From the NCBI GenBank assembly GCA_964438735.1, contig CAYTLW010000116.1:1-24085 (forward strand): a stretch of 24,085 bases of DNA, read 5' to 3'. This stretch comes from CAYTLW01 sp964438735. Lineage in GTDB: Bacteria > Myxococcota_A > UBA9042. The notes beneath the pieces were generated by a model that was not told the origin of the DNA, made no database searches, and was given only the letters and a program-made list of their open reading frames with translations. The translations under genes and the position numbers were made by a program. This document shows, one piece after another, positions 17,094-24,085 of the stretch; the stretch's first letter is position 1; each line of letters opens with the position of its first letter.

Positions 17094-17474
17094 ATGGGCG
17101 AGGAACGAAGCGGACGTCAGCTGGGGGCCATCTTCGTCGGCAGCGGCCTGGTCACCTGCACGACCACCGAGGAGTACAGCGCGTTTGTCGCCTGGGCGGC
17201 GGACAACGAGGTGCCGGTGGAGCCCGAGGTGGATCCAGAGACGGGCCACGTGCGCTTCACGCCGGCCCAAGCCAGTCATCGGGAGGCGCGGCGCGACCTC
17301 GACTCCCTGATTGCCATCCTGCACGAGCGCGGCTCGCTGGTGCTCACTCCGGCTGAATACCCCGAGTTCGACGAGTGGGTGCGGCAGAATAACGTGCCGG
17401 TTCACCGCCAGATCGACCGCAAATTGGGCCGGATCGTGGTCATCAAGCGCGCTTGGGGAACGGTCGAAGCCTGA
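17094..17474 (+). CDS. Small hypothetical protein made of two similar halves
   Basis: 126 residues. The start at 17094 is supported by GGGAGG six bases upstream; the in-frame ATG at 17034 has none. There is no signal peptide or membrane segment. The halves align: residues 18-55 (GLVTCTTTEEYSAFVAWAAD then NEVPVEPEVD, G..RF) and 80-118 (GSLVLTPAEYPEFDEWVRQ then NNVPVHRQID, G.IVVI). The shared skeleton is LV..T..EY..F..W...N.VPV....D...G. This points to an ancient duplication of a roughly 40-residue alpha/beta unit, joined by a helix (60-78). I do not recognise the family. It converges on the hemerythrin gene with an 11-bp gap. Confidence 0.78.
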   Translation: MGEERSGRQLGAIFVGSGLVTCTTTEEYSAFVAWAADNEVPVEPEVDPETGHVRFTPAQASHREARRDLDSLIAILHERGSLVLTPAEYPEFDEWVRQNNVPVHRQIDRKLGRIVVIKRAWGTVEA

Positions 17475-17485
17475 GTCGCCTGCCC

Positions 17486-17911
17486 TCAGCCCTCGCCGCC
17501 GACGTCTTCCCACAGGGCCGCCGACATCAATTGACTCTCGCGGGCTTCGTGATCGCGCAGCGCAGCGACCACGCCCGCGGCAGCGGCGCTCAGGGCGTCT
17601 ACGTCGCCGCCCACGCTGGCTTCATCGCGCAACTTGAGCACCGACTTCAGCAGCGCCGGATGCTCGGCCAGGATGGCGTCGAGACGTTCGTACAGATGCG
17701 GTGAGGCGCCCAGCACGGCGGCGCGCAGGCCGGTCTCCGACTCCTCGTGGGGCAAGTGCTCGCAGAGCAGGTCGTAGAGCGCCCCCGCCACGCTGGCGAT
17801 GGTGTCCGCGTCGTTTGCCTTGGCCAGCTGGCCAAGCAGCCCGGAAATCTGGCGATGTTCATCCACGATGCGAGCGGCGTTGGCCGCGGGTTCCGCTCTG
17901 CGCACGGTCAT
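17486..17911 (-). CDS. Hemerythrin HHE-domain protein
   Basis: 141 residues from the ATG at 17911 (GGAGG six bases upstream; the longer frame from 17980 is rejected). The four-helix pattern of hemerythrin metal ligands is present: His19 in DEHR, HxxxE at His55/Glu59, His84 in AEHPALL and HxxxE at His121/Glu125. These would bind a di-iron centre that reversibly binds oxygen. Family roles include oxygen or nitric oxide sensing, iron storage and protection of oxygen-labile enzymes. It has no signal peptide, so it is cytoplasmic. It follows the receiver-kinase gene by 91 bp on the same strand and could be co-transcribed. Its leader could form two alternative hairpins (see separate entry). Confidence 0.86.
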   Translation of the reverse strand: MTVRRAEPAANAARIVDEHRQISGLLGQLAKANDADTIASVAGALYDLLCEHLPHEESETGLRAAVLGASPHLYERLDAILAEHPALLKSVLKLRDEASVGGDVDALSAAAAGVVAALRDHEARESQLMSAALWEDVGGEG

Positions 17912-17949
17912 GTCGGCCTCCAATACGGCCCGCCAGGATGTGGGCCGAC
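17912..17949 (-). promoter_or_regulatory. Possible switching leader that hides the hemerythrin ribosome-binding site
   Basis: On the minus strand, GTCGGCC (17949-17943) can pair over 7 bp with GGCCGAC (17918-17912), which ends at the start codon and includes the last bases of the GGAGG site. Alternatively CGGCCC (17947-17942) can pair over 6 bp with GGGCCG (17931-17926), leaving the site free. The two stems share one strand and exclude each other. There is no T tract for termination. Confidence 0.3.
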
Positions 17950-18002
17950 GGTGGCTGAGGATCGGCCATGGAGCGGTCAAGTCAAGGCGTGCCAGACCGA
18001 CA

Positions 18003-19466
18003 TCATGCGGGGCTGCCGATGGACCCGGCGGCAGCCGCGTTGACGGCGGCCTCGAAGGCTTCTGCGAGGGCTTCCGGCGTGGGCCGATCCTCCGCCTCCT
18101 TGGCCAGCGTCCAGCGCACGATGCGGTCGATCTCTGGATCGAGTCCGGGTCGCCGGTCGACCAGGGGGGGCGGCGGAGTGAACAGGTGGTCGGTGGCCAG
18201 GTCGATGGGATTGGGCGGCACGCGCCCCTTGATGAAGGGGTGGGTGCCGGTCAGCACCATGTAGAGCACGATGCCCAGGCTGTACACGTCGGTCGCCCCG
18301 GAGCAGCCCTGGGCCATCAGCGCTTCGGGCGACATGAATGTAGGCGTGCCGACGACCGAACCCGACGCGGTGAGGCGCCCGTCATCATCGGTATCCAGCA
18401 AGCGGGCGACGCCGAAATCCAGAACCTTGACGACTTCTTCGTCCAACTCTTTGGTCTGGTGGAAGAAGAAGTTGGCTGGCTTGAGGTCGCGGTGGATCAC
18501 CTCGCGGCCGTGGGCGTGACTCAACGCGCTGCACACGGGACCCAGGAAAGTGGCCACTTCCGATGCCTGCATCGTCTTGCGTCGTTGCATGCGCTGTGCC
18601 AGGTCCTCGCCATACAGCAGCTCCATGACCAGGTAGGCCAGGCCATCCTGCTCGACGCCGAAGTCGTGGATGCGCACCGCGTTGTCATGCTGCAGACGGG
18701 AAGCGGCGATGCCCTCGCGCCGGAAGCGCTCCAGGCTCGGCCCCGCGGTGCTGAGCTGGCGATCGAGGATCTTGATGGCGTAGAGCGTCTTCTGGTCGAT
18801 GTGCCGAGCCCGGTAGACGGCGCCGAAGCCGCCCACGCCGATCAACTCGTCGAGCAGGTAGCGGCGGGCGACGGTCATGCCGACCAGGGAGTCGTGCTTG
18901 CGGTTTTCGGTGACCGGAGGAGCGTCGCCTTCATCCTCGCCTGCCGGTGACTCTTTCGGTTGGTCCAGCGGACCGGTGGCCTCTTCATCCGGGGCCACCG
19001 CGGCGCGTCTCTTCTGAATCCGCCAGGCGTGAAGCTCGGGCTCGGTCAACATGCCGCCAGCCGACGATGCGGGCCGCCAGTCGATGCCGCTGGCCTCCAG
19101 GCGAGAACGCATACGGCGCAACAGGATCGACAGGTCCACAGGTCGCTTGACGTAGTCGTCGGCGCCCAGGTCGAGCGAGTGTGGGATCAACTCCGTGTCG
19201 CGCTGCGGCGAGATGACGATGATGCCCAACTCGGCGTGGCTGAAGCGGGCCCGGATCGTCTGCAGCAGCGCCATCTCCGAAGCGCCGCCGTCGTGGATGC
19301 CGATCAGCACCAGGTCGATGGCCTCGCCGGCGATCAACTCCATCACATCTTCGTCGGTGCCCGCCTTCACCGCCCGGTAGCCCTCACGCAGCAGACCGCG
19401 GGCGAGGCGATCGCGATCGGCCTCGACGGCGTCGACGATCAGGATGGAGGCGGCAGGTCGTGTCAT
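18003..19466 (-). CDS. Receiver-domain Ser/Thr protein kinase (receiver lacks acceptor Asp)
   Basis: 487 residues from the ATG at 19466; a TTG at 19481 is a possible alternative. An N-terminal receiver-like domain (about 6-125) has ILIVD (Asp12) and the conserved Lys107 in DDYVKRP, but the acceptor position at the end of strand 3 (DLVLIG) is Gly56. An acidic, Pro-rich linker (about 150-190) leads to a complete Hanks-type kinase: glycine loop GVGGFGAVY (210-218), Lys232, HRDLKPAN with Asp327, DFG Asp350, GTPTFMSPE. The kinase is therefore probably active while the receiver is a non-phosphorylated regulatory module. There is no membrane segment or PASTA repeat. Its start lies 27 bp after the stop of a fibrinogen-like gene, so it is probably the third gene of that operon, possibly controlling the surface proteins or their export. 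Confidence 0.92.
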   Translation of the reverse strand: MTRPAASILIVDAVEADRDRLARGLLREGYRAVKAGTDEDVMELIAGEAIDLVLIGIHDGGASEMALLQTIRARFSHAELGIIVISPQRDTELIPHSLDLGADDYVKRPVDLSILLRRMRSRLEASGIDWRPASSAGGMLTEPELHAWRIQKRRAAVAPDEEATGPLDQPKESPAGEDEGDAPPVTENRKHDSLVGMTVARRYLLDELIGVGGFGAVYRARHIDQKTLYAIKILDRQLSTAGPSLERFRREGIAASRLQHDNAVRIHDFGVEQDGLAYLVMELLYGEDLAQRMQRRKTMQASEVATFLGPVCSALSHAHGREVIHRDLKPANFFFHQTKELDEEVVKVLDFGVARLLDTDDDGRLTASGSVVGTPTFMSPEALMAQGCSGATDVYSLGIVLYMVLTGTHPFIKGRVPPNPIDLATDHLFTPPPPLVDRRPGLDPEIDRIVRWTLAKEAEDRPTPEALAEAFEAAVNAAAAGSIGSPA

Positions 19467-19493
19467 GTGATCCGGTGCCAACGGGCTTCTGCT

Positions 19494-21611
19494 TCAGCGT
19501 ACCCAGATATCGAAGGTCGAGAAACCCTTGAAGCAACTGTGTCCCTTGCCGCCGTTATACACGCAGTTGGTGTTGTGCAGGAGGGTGCCGTTGGTGTTGT
19601 AGGCGCAATTACCCTTGTTTTCGTGATCGTTGAAGGTCCACGTCCAGCCCCACCACTGACTCTGGCCGTGCGTCTGCGTGGTGCACTTGGTCCAGGCGAC
19701 CCCGGGCGCCTTCTTGAAGCGCCAGTTGTTGGTGGCGGTGCAGTCCTTGGTGCCCTTGTGGTTGAAGGCGCAGGCCAGGTCGGCGCCGGCGTACATCATG
19801 TAGAACTTGCCGTCCATGGTCATCAGCACCTCCATGTCGTTGCCCGAGGCGTTGCTGGACAGGGGTTTGACCGGCATGGAGAACTTCTTGTTGGCGCCCT
19901 TGTAGAGCCCGTAGCTGTCGACCCAGGGGTTCCACGGGTTGCCGTCGCCGCAGCCATCCTTGGTCCACGAACAGGTCCAGCTGCCGGTGTGCACCACCAG
20001 GGTCCAGCCACCGCCGTCGGTGCTCATATCGCACGCGGTCTGGGCCGGTGCGATGGGGCCGCCCTTGCCGTCCGGATCGATCCAGTAGTCGCCATCGCCC
20101 GCTTGCGGGTCGGCGGCCTTGAGCGCCTTGCAGCTGGTCACGGCGGTGTCGGCGGTCTTGCCCGTGGGCCCGCCCAGGAAGCGGCCCCACTTCTTGCCGT
20201 CGCAGCCCTCGAAGGCCTTGCCGGTCCAGCGCATGGCGCCGGCGTTGGCGGCGGTGCACTTGGCGCTGTCCGGGCCCACCTGCACCGAGCCGCCAAACCG
20301 CGCCCGCTTGCCGCCGACCACCTCTCCTTTGACCAGCAGGTCGCCGGTGGCGCGCACCTTCTTGTCGGACAGGGTCTGCAGCTCGATGGACCACGACTTC
20401 AACTCGCCATCGTCCTTGTTGTTGAGGAACTTGGTGTCCAGGATGCGGATGCGCCACTTGCCCTTGGGGTTCTTGCCGATCCAGGAGTTCAGGTCGCCGC
20501 TGACCGGCTTGTCCGGCGTCGGCCAGGTGCCCTTCAGCTCCTTGCCCTTGCCCGACTTGCTGTGCAGCACGTACTTGGCGTTGGTGGGATCGTAGAGCTC
20601 CACGGTCAGCGAGGAGATGTCGCTGTTGGTCAGGTGCACGTGGACCAGCAGCTTCTGGGCCACGCCAGCGTCGGGGAAGGTGATCTCGTCGCTCATGCCG
20701 GTGGGGCTGTTATCGGGGATCGCCTTGGGTGTGGTGGCGCTGGCCTTCAGGTCCAGGAAGCGCGCCGAGAGCGTGCCATTGCTCACCGCGTCGAGGCCAT
20801 CTGCGGGCAGGGCGTCACCCGCCAGGGCCGGCACGCAGACCAGTGAGCCGTCGGCGCCGATTCCCTTGATGACCTCGCCCTTCTTGCTGCACAGACCCGA
20901 GGCCGACTTGATGCCGCTGAGCTTGGAGCCGTCGCCGATGAAGGAAGAGGCGACGATGGCGTTGGCGGTGACCGACTTGGCGACCACCTTGTCGGCCTTG
21001 AGCGCGTTGCCGCCCAGGTCCAGGTCACCGTCGAACTTCAACTCGGACACCGACACGCAGCCAGTGCACTGCAGGTCGATGGCCGGCCCGCCTTTGGTCT
21101 TGGCCGCGGCGAAGGGGAAGCCCACCTTGTCAGCGCTGATGGCGCCGGTGGACACCTGGCTGGCCTGAACGCAGCCGGAACAGGACAGCCCAGCCGCCTG
21201 GGCGGCGACGGATGCGAAAGCGACCGATCGGATCACTTGTCGGGGCAGCTCGGGATCGATGCCCACGCGCACGCCCAGCCAGGTGGACTTCAGGCCCGCC
21301 ACGGTGGCCACGGCGATTGGTTTGATAAGGCCGAGCGCGGCGTGGAAGTGGCCGCCGACGACCTGCACGGTGCTCGGTTCGGACCACACGGCCTGACCGC
21401 CGCTGGCTGCGGCGTAGAGCGAGAACGTGATGGCGTAGTTGCCATCGGCCACCGGTCCGCCACCCGCAGCGCTCAGGGCGCCGTCGACCGCCCATGTATT
21501 GGGCACCGCTGCCAGACCGGGAGTCGGCGCGGTCAAGACCATGGTGGCGCAAAGTATGGCCCAGCCGAAGAGCCACATGAGCGGGCCTGGACGCCCACGA
21601 GTCGCTGTCAT
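19494..21611 (-). CDS. Secreted fibrinogen-like protein with P-domain, paralogue 3
   Basis: 705 residues; AGGAGG just before the ATG at 21611 fixes the start. The hydrophobic signal (about 11-35, ending GLAA) precedes the shared beta module (38-130; GGGPVADGNY, SLYAAASGGQAVWSE). Two CxxC motifs follow, CSGCV (Cys144/Cys147) and CTGCV (Cys182/Cys185), with ISADKVGFPFA between them. DGDLDLGGNALKA and FIGDGSKLSGI mark the tail-fibre-like part (about 193-234). The P-domain-like fold is at 296-414 (IPDNSPTG, VELYDPTNA, GKWRIRILD, GELKSWSIELQTLS). A small CDGKKWGRF module is at about 452-478. The fibrinogen-like head runs from about Cys494 (DGDYWIDPDGKGG, ACDMSTDGGGWTLVV) and is rich in Trp and Cys, ending IWVR. 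It lies 41 bp downstream of paralogue 4 and 27 bp upstream of the kinase. Confidence 0.88.
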   Translation of the reverse strand: MTATRGRPGPLMWLFGWAILCATMVLTAPTPGLAAVPNTWAVDGALSAAGGGPVADGNYAITFSLYAAASGGQAVWSEPSTVQVVGGHFHAALGLIKPIAVATVAGLKSTWLGVRVGIDPELPRQVIRSVAFASVAAQAAGLSCSGCVQASQVSTGAISADKVGFPFAAAKTKGGPAIDLQCTGCVSVSELKFDGDLDLGGNALKADKVVAKSVTANAIVASSFIGDGSKLSGIKSASGLCSKKGEVIKGIGADGSLVCVPALAGDALPADGLDAVSNGTLSARFLDLKASATTPKAIPDNSPTGMSDEITFPDAGVAQKLLVHVHLTNSDISSLTVELYDPTNAKYVLHSKSGKGKELKGTWPTPDKPVSGDLNSWIGKNPKGKWRIRILDTKFLNNKDDGELKSWSIELQTLSDKKVRATGDLLVKGEVVGGKRARFGGSVQVGPDSAKCTAANAGAMRWTGKAFEGCDGKKWGRFLGGPTGKTADTAVTSCKALKAADPQAGDGDYWIDPDGKGGPIAPAQTACDMSTDGGGWTLVVHTGSWTCSWTKDGCGDGNPWNPWVDSYGLYKGANKKFSMPVKPLSSNASGNDMEVLMTMDGKFYMMYAGADLACAFNHKGTKDCTATNNWRFKKAPGVAWTKCTTQTHGQSQWWGWTWTFNDHENKGNCAYNTNGTLLHNTNCVYNGGKGHSCFKGFSTFDIWVR

Positions 21612-21652
21612 TGGAGCCTCCTGGTCGAGGTGCTGCTCAGCGTGTTGCCGGC

Positions 21653-23779
21653 TCAGCGGGCATACAGGAAGCACGTGCCGCGCCGCGCGCCGGTGGCCGC
21701 CCCGCTATGGCCGATGCCGCTGGTGGAGTTATCGCCGCAGTAGGTCTGCACCACGCCGCCCAAGGTGCCCTTGTTGAGCCCGTTGGCGTGCATCCAGTGG
21801 TGGTCCATCGTGTAGTTGGCGTCATAGCTGGCGCAATCGGTGGACGTGGCGCCGCACTGGTGGCCGTACTTCCAGCCCAGCTTGCCGCAGGAGCCCTTGG
21901 TCGGGTTCTTGGACGAGCCGTTGATGTAGCTCCAGTTGGCGTCGGGTCCGCTGGCGTAGTGGTTGCTGCAGTACTTGTACTTCTGGGTGCTGTGCTGCTT
22001 GACGTAGTTCATCATCTTCTTGTCGCCGGCGTTGACGATGGCCACGGTCTGGTCGCGGGACAGGTGGCCGGCGTTGAAGACCTGGTCGTTATCGGGCGCC
22101 AGCAGGTAGTCGGTGTTCACCGCGCTGTCCACGCGCCACTTGACGCCGTTGATGGATTCGCCGGTGACGTTGAGGTTGAACTTGCCCACCAGGGTCCAGC
22201 CGCCGCCCGCCAGGGTCATGTTGCAGTAGACCTGGTAGGGCACTTGGGAGCCGGCCTTGATCCAGTAGACACCGCTGGCCGCCTTGGGCTCCTTCTTGAG
22301 CACGTCTTTGCAGGTCAGCCCGGGGTTGCCCTGGGCGCCGTAGACCGCCAGCGCCACCGGGTAGAACTCGGTCCCGTTGCAGATGAACAGGGTCTTGAGC
22401 TTGGAGTTGACGTAGCTGGCGCCCAGGTGCTCGGGCGTGCACTTGATGGGGTGGGCGTCGGCGACGTGGTACTGGAACAGCCCCTTGGCGGCGACCTTGA
22501 TGTTGGAGACCGTCACCACCTTGACACTCCAGGACTTGATGGCGCCGTCGACTTTGCCGTCCTTGAACTTGCTGTCGACCACCTTCAGGCGCCACTTGCC
22601 TTTGGGATTCTTGCCGGCCCACTTGCCCAGATCGCCGGAGATGGGTTTGCTCGGAACCGGCCAGCTGGTCTTGAGCGTCTTGCCCTTGCCCTTGCTGAAG
22701 AGCACGTGCTTGACGTTGGCCGGATCGAAGAGGTGCACCTCGACGCCGCTCAGGTCGCTGCTGTCGAGCTCGACATGGATGTTCAGGCTCTTGGCCAGGC
22801 CCACGTCGGGGTAGTCGATCTCGTCGAAGACGCCGATGGGGTTGTTATCCGGGATGGCCAGCGGCGTCTTGGCGCTGCCGATGTCGGCCACGAACTCGTT
22901 CGTCAGCAGGCCGTTGGAGACCTCGTCCAGGGCGTCGGGCGGCAGCTTGAGATCGGGCGAGGCGGCGACCTCGCAGAGCAGCTTGCCGTCTGGCGCGATG
23001 CCGCTGACCAGCTTGCCGGCGGCGCACTTGCCGGCGGGCACCTTGATGCCGGTCAGCTTGCTGCCATCACCGGCCAGGGTGGTGGCGCTGATGGACGTGG
23101 CGATGATGTTGGTGGCGTTCAAGGCGGCGGTGGAGATGGCCTTGGCCTTGAGCGCGTTGCCGCCGAGATCCAGGTCGCCGTCGAACTTCATCTCGCCGAC
23201 CGACACGCAGCCGGTGCAGGCCAGGTCCAGCGCCTTGGTGGCCGGCCCGCCCTTGGTCTTGCTGCCGGCGAAGGTGAAGGCGACCTTGTCCGCGGCCACC
23301 GAAGCGGGCTTCAACGCCCCGCCAGCGACGCAGCCCGAACACGACAGCCCGGCCGCCAGCTGAGCGTGGTGGGCGAAGGCCACCGAGTGCAACGGCCGGC
23401 GGTCCATCTCCGGATCGGCGCCGATCTGCACCCCAAGCCAGACCGCCTTCATGCCGGCGATGAGCTGCACCGTCAGCGGCTTGGCGCTGCCCAGCGCGTG
23501 CACGAAGCGGCCGTCCTTGGTCTGCAGCCAGACCGGCCCCTCGGTCCACTTGGCGACGCCGCCCTTGTCAGCTTCGTACAGGGCAAACGTGGCCTGGTAC
23601 TTGCCATCGACCGCCAGGCCGCCGCCGTTGGCCAGCAGCGCGCCCTGGACCAGCATCGTGGTCGGTGGGGCCGCGTCGACGGGCGCCGGGGCCAGCAGGC
23701 TGGCGGTGAGCAGGCAGGCGGCGAGCGCCGCGAGCGTGGCGCTGACTCGAGGGTGGAACATCAGTGGAGTCGGGGTCAT
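21653..23779 (-). CDS. Secreted fibrinogen-like protein with P-domain, paralogue 4
   Basis: 708 residues; GGAGG six bases upstream supports the ATG at 23779 over the longer frame from 23947. The signal peptide (about 1-37, ending VDA) is followed by the shared beta module (40-135; QGALLANGGGLAVDGKY, ALYEADKGGVAKWTE). CSGCV (Cys147/Cys150) and CTGCV (Cys188/Cys191) flank VAADKVAFTFAGSKTKGGPA. A tail-fibre-like LAGDGSKLTGI is at 235-245. The P-domain-like fold is at 308-424 (IPDNNPIG, VHLFDPANV, GKWRLKVVD, GAIKSWSVKVVTVS). A CTPEHLGASYVN...FICNGTEFYPV module precedes the fibrinogen-like head (490-708; ASGVYWI, VYCNMTLAGGGWTLV), which has many Cys, Tyr and Asn and ends LYAR. CN replaces the usual CD. 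It is probably the first gene of the operon. Confidence 0.88.
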   Translation of the reverse strand: MTPTPLMFHPRVSATLAALAACLLTASLLAPAPVDAAPPTTMLVQGALLANGGGLAVDGKYQATFALYEADKGGVAKWTEGPVWLQTKDGRFVHALGSAKPLTVQLIAGMKAVWLGVQIGADPEMDRRPLHSVAFAHHAQLAAGLSCSGCVAGGALKPASVAADKVAFTFAGSKTKGGPATKALDLACTGCVSVGEMKFDGDLDLGGNALKAKAISTAALNATNIIATSISATTLAGDGSKLTGIKVPAGKCAAGKLVSGIAPDGKLLCEVAASPDLKLPPDALDEVSNGLLTNEFVADIGSAKTPLAIPDNNPIGVFDEIDYPDVGLAKSLNIHVELDSSDLSGVEVHLFDPANVKHVLFSKGKGKTLKTSWPVPSKPISGDLGKWAGKNPKGKWRLKVVDSKFKDGKVDGAIKSWSVKVVTVSNIKVAAKGLFQYHVADAHPIKCTPEHLGASYVNSKLKTLFICNGTEFYPVALAVYGAQGNPGLTCKDVLKKEPKAASGVYWIKAGSQVPYQVYCNMTLAGGGWTLVGKFNLNVTGESINGVKWRVDSAVNTDYLLAPDNDQVFNAGHLSRDQTVAIVNAGDKKMMNYVKQHSTQKYKYCSNHYASGPDANWSYINGSSKNPTKGSCGKLGWKYGHQCGATSTDCASYDANYTMDHHWMHANGLNKGTLGGVVQTYCGDNSTSGIGHSGAATGARRGTCFLYAR

Positions 23780-24085
23780 CAATACCTCCGCCGAGCCGGG
23801 AAAAGGCCGTGTGGCGGCGGCAGGATAACATTTCGGGCCTTGGGGGCGCCATGGCCTGAGTTCGACGGTCCCGAAGTACTTCCCCAGTTTGGCGTCCAGG
23901 CCATGTGCCGCTTTGAGACGGTTCGTCCAAGGTGGTCGAGGGCGCAAGCCCGACGAGCCGCGAAGCGGCGGTATTCGTTAGCCTGGGGCGTAAGCCCGAC
24001 GAGCCGCGAAGCGGCGGTATTCGTTAGCCGGGGGCGCAAGCCCGACGAGCCGCGAAGCGGCGGTATTCGTTAGCCTGGGGCGCAA
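23780..24085. other. Gene-free right end with upstream region of the minus-strand operon
   Basis: No convincing gene is seen. 23780-23941 should hold the promoter for paralogue 4; the only A/T-rich patch is around 23825-23835 (minus strand AAATGTTATCC), with no good -35 partner. GGCCTTGG (23837) and CCATGGCC (23850) form an imperfect 8-bp inverted repeat. The rest is a 46-bp tandem repeat that runs off the window. Confidence 0.6.
23942..24085. repeat. 46-bp tandem repeat, about 3.1 units, running off the edge
   Basis: Units start at 23942, 23988, 24034 and 24080 with exact 46-bp spacing. Each holds two small hairpins: GGGC-GYAA-GCCC and GCCGC-GAA-GCGGC, then GGTATTCGTTAGCC. Differences between full units are limited to C/T in the first loop and a T/G between GCC and GGGG. 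There are no variable spacers, so it is not CRISPR. Long frames through it are repeat artefacts. Confidence 0.9.

Noticed and set aside
18960..20846. 628-residue plus-strand frame across kinase and paralogue 3
   Set aside because: It spans parts of two real minus-strand genes and their junction, with Gly/Ala/Val/His-rich filler and no motif.
21611..24073. 820-residue plus-strand frame across paralogue 4 and the tandem repeat
   Set aside because: It is antisense to paralogue 4 and its end is translated 46-bp repeat.
23942..24085. CRISPR array
   Set aside because: Repeat units abut directly with no unique spacers and no cas genes are visible.
1..24085. tRNA, rRNA, insertion sequences or phage genes
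   Set aside because: No cloverleaf with a CCA end, rRNA stretch, transposase or integrase motif was noticed on either strand; tail-fibre-like segments occur only inside secreted proteins with signal peptides.

Overview
The window is GC-rich DNA, judged by eye because I did not compute base composition. Almost all of it is coding, with long antisense shadow frames, and nearly every product is exported. Secreted proteins with a YCDxxxxGGGW fibrinogen-like module, lamin-tail lipoproteins, beta-helix lipoproteins with Cys-rich spacers and a Ser/Thr kinase suggest a myxobacterium-like deltaproteobacterium (Myxococcota or Bradymonadales type), probably uncultured. This placement is inference; there is no rRNA or other phylogenetic marker. 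The glycyl radical enzyme implies at least some anaerobic metabolism.

Layout. 1-2906 (+): the end of a radical-SAM activase, then its glycyl radical enzyme. 2919-4625 (+): the first of four secreted fibrinogen-like paralogues. 4648-5001 (-): a membrane-anchored rhodanese. 5112-6305 (-) and 6411-10952 (+): a divergent pair of lipoproteins sharing the lamin-tail domain. The larger one joins a beta-helix, four lamin-tail domains, two ComEA-like helix-hairpin-helix units and a possible OB fold. 10974-11675 (-): a cytoplasmic zinc-ribbon-like protein. 11801-13879 (-) and 14052-16979 (+): fibrinogen-like paralogue 2, divergent from a beta-helix lipoprotein. 17094-17474 (+): a small internally duplicated protein. 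17486-23779 (-): a same-strand run, in transcription order paralogue 4, paralogue 3, a receiver-Ser/Thr kinase and a hemerythrin. 23780-24085: no gene, but a 46-bp tandem repeat.

How the genes may work together. The four fibrinogen-like proteins share a signal peptide, an N-terminal beta module, CxxC motifs and a Cys module ahead of a divergent C-terminal fibrinogen-like head. Three of them also carry a tail-fibre-like GDGSKL(S/T)GI segment and a P-domain. They look like fibre-type adhesins with a conserved shaft and exchangeable tips. Two are packed 41 bp and 27 bp ahead of a kinase whose receiver has lost its phospho-acceptor Asp. The lipoproteins could form the matching outer-surface layer, and the lamin-tail/HhH protein is a candidate extracellular DNA binder. 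This surface-adhesin island with its own kinase is the best candidate for an undescribed system; the functional link is inference from gene order and domain content.

Non-coding points of interest are a palindromic element apparently inserted in frame, twice, in a lipoprotein linker; a possible structure that hides the hemerythrin ribosome-binding site; a GNRA-loop tandem repeat; and a short CGCAAAG-type intergenic repeat.
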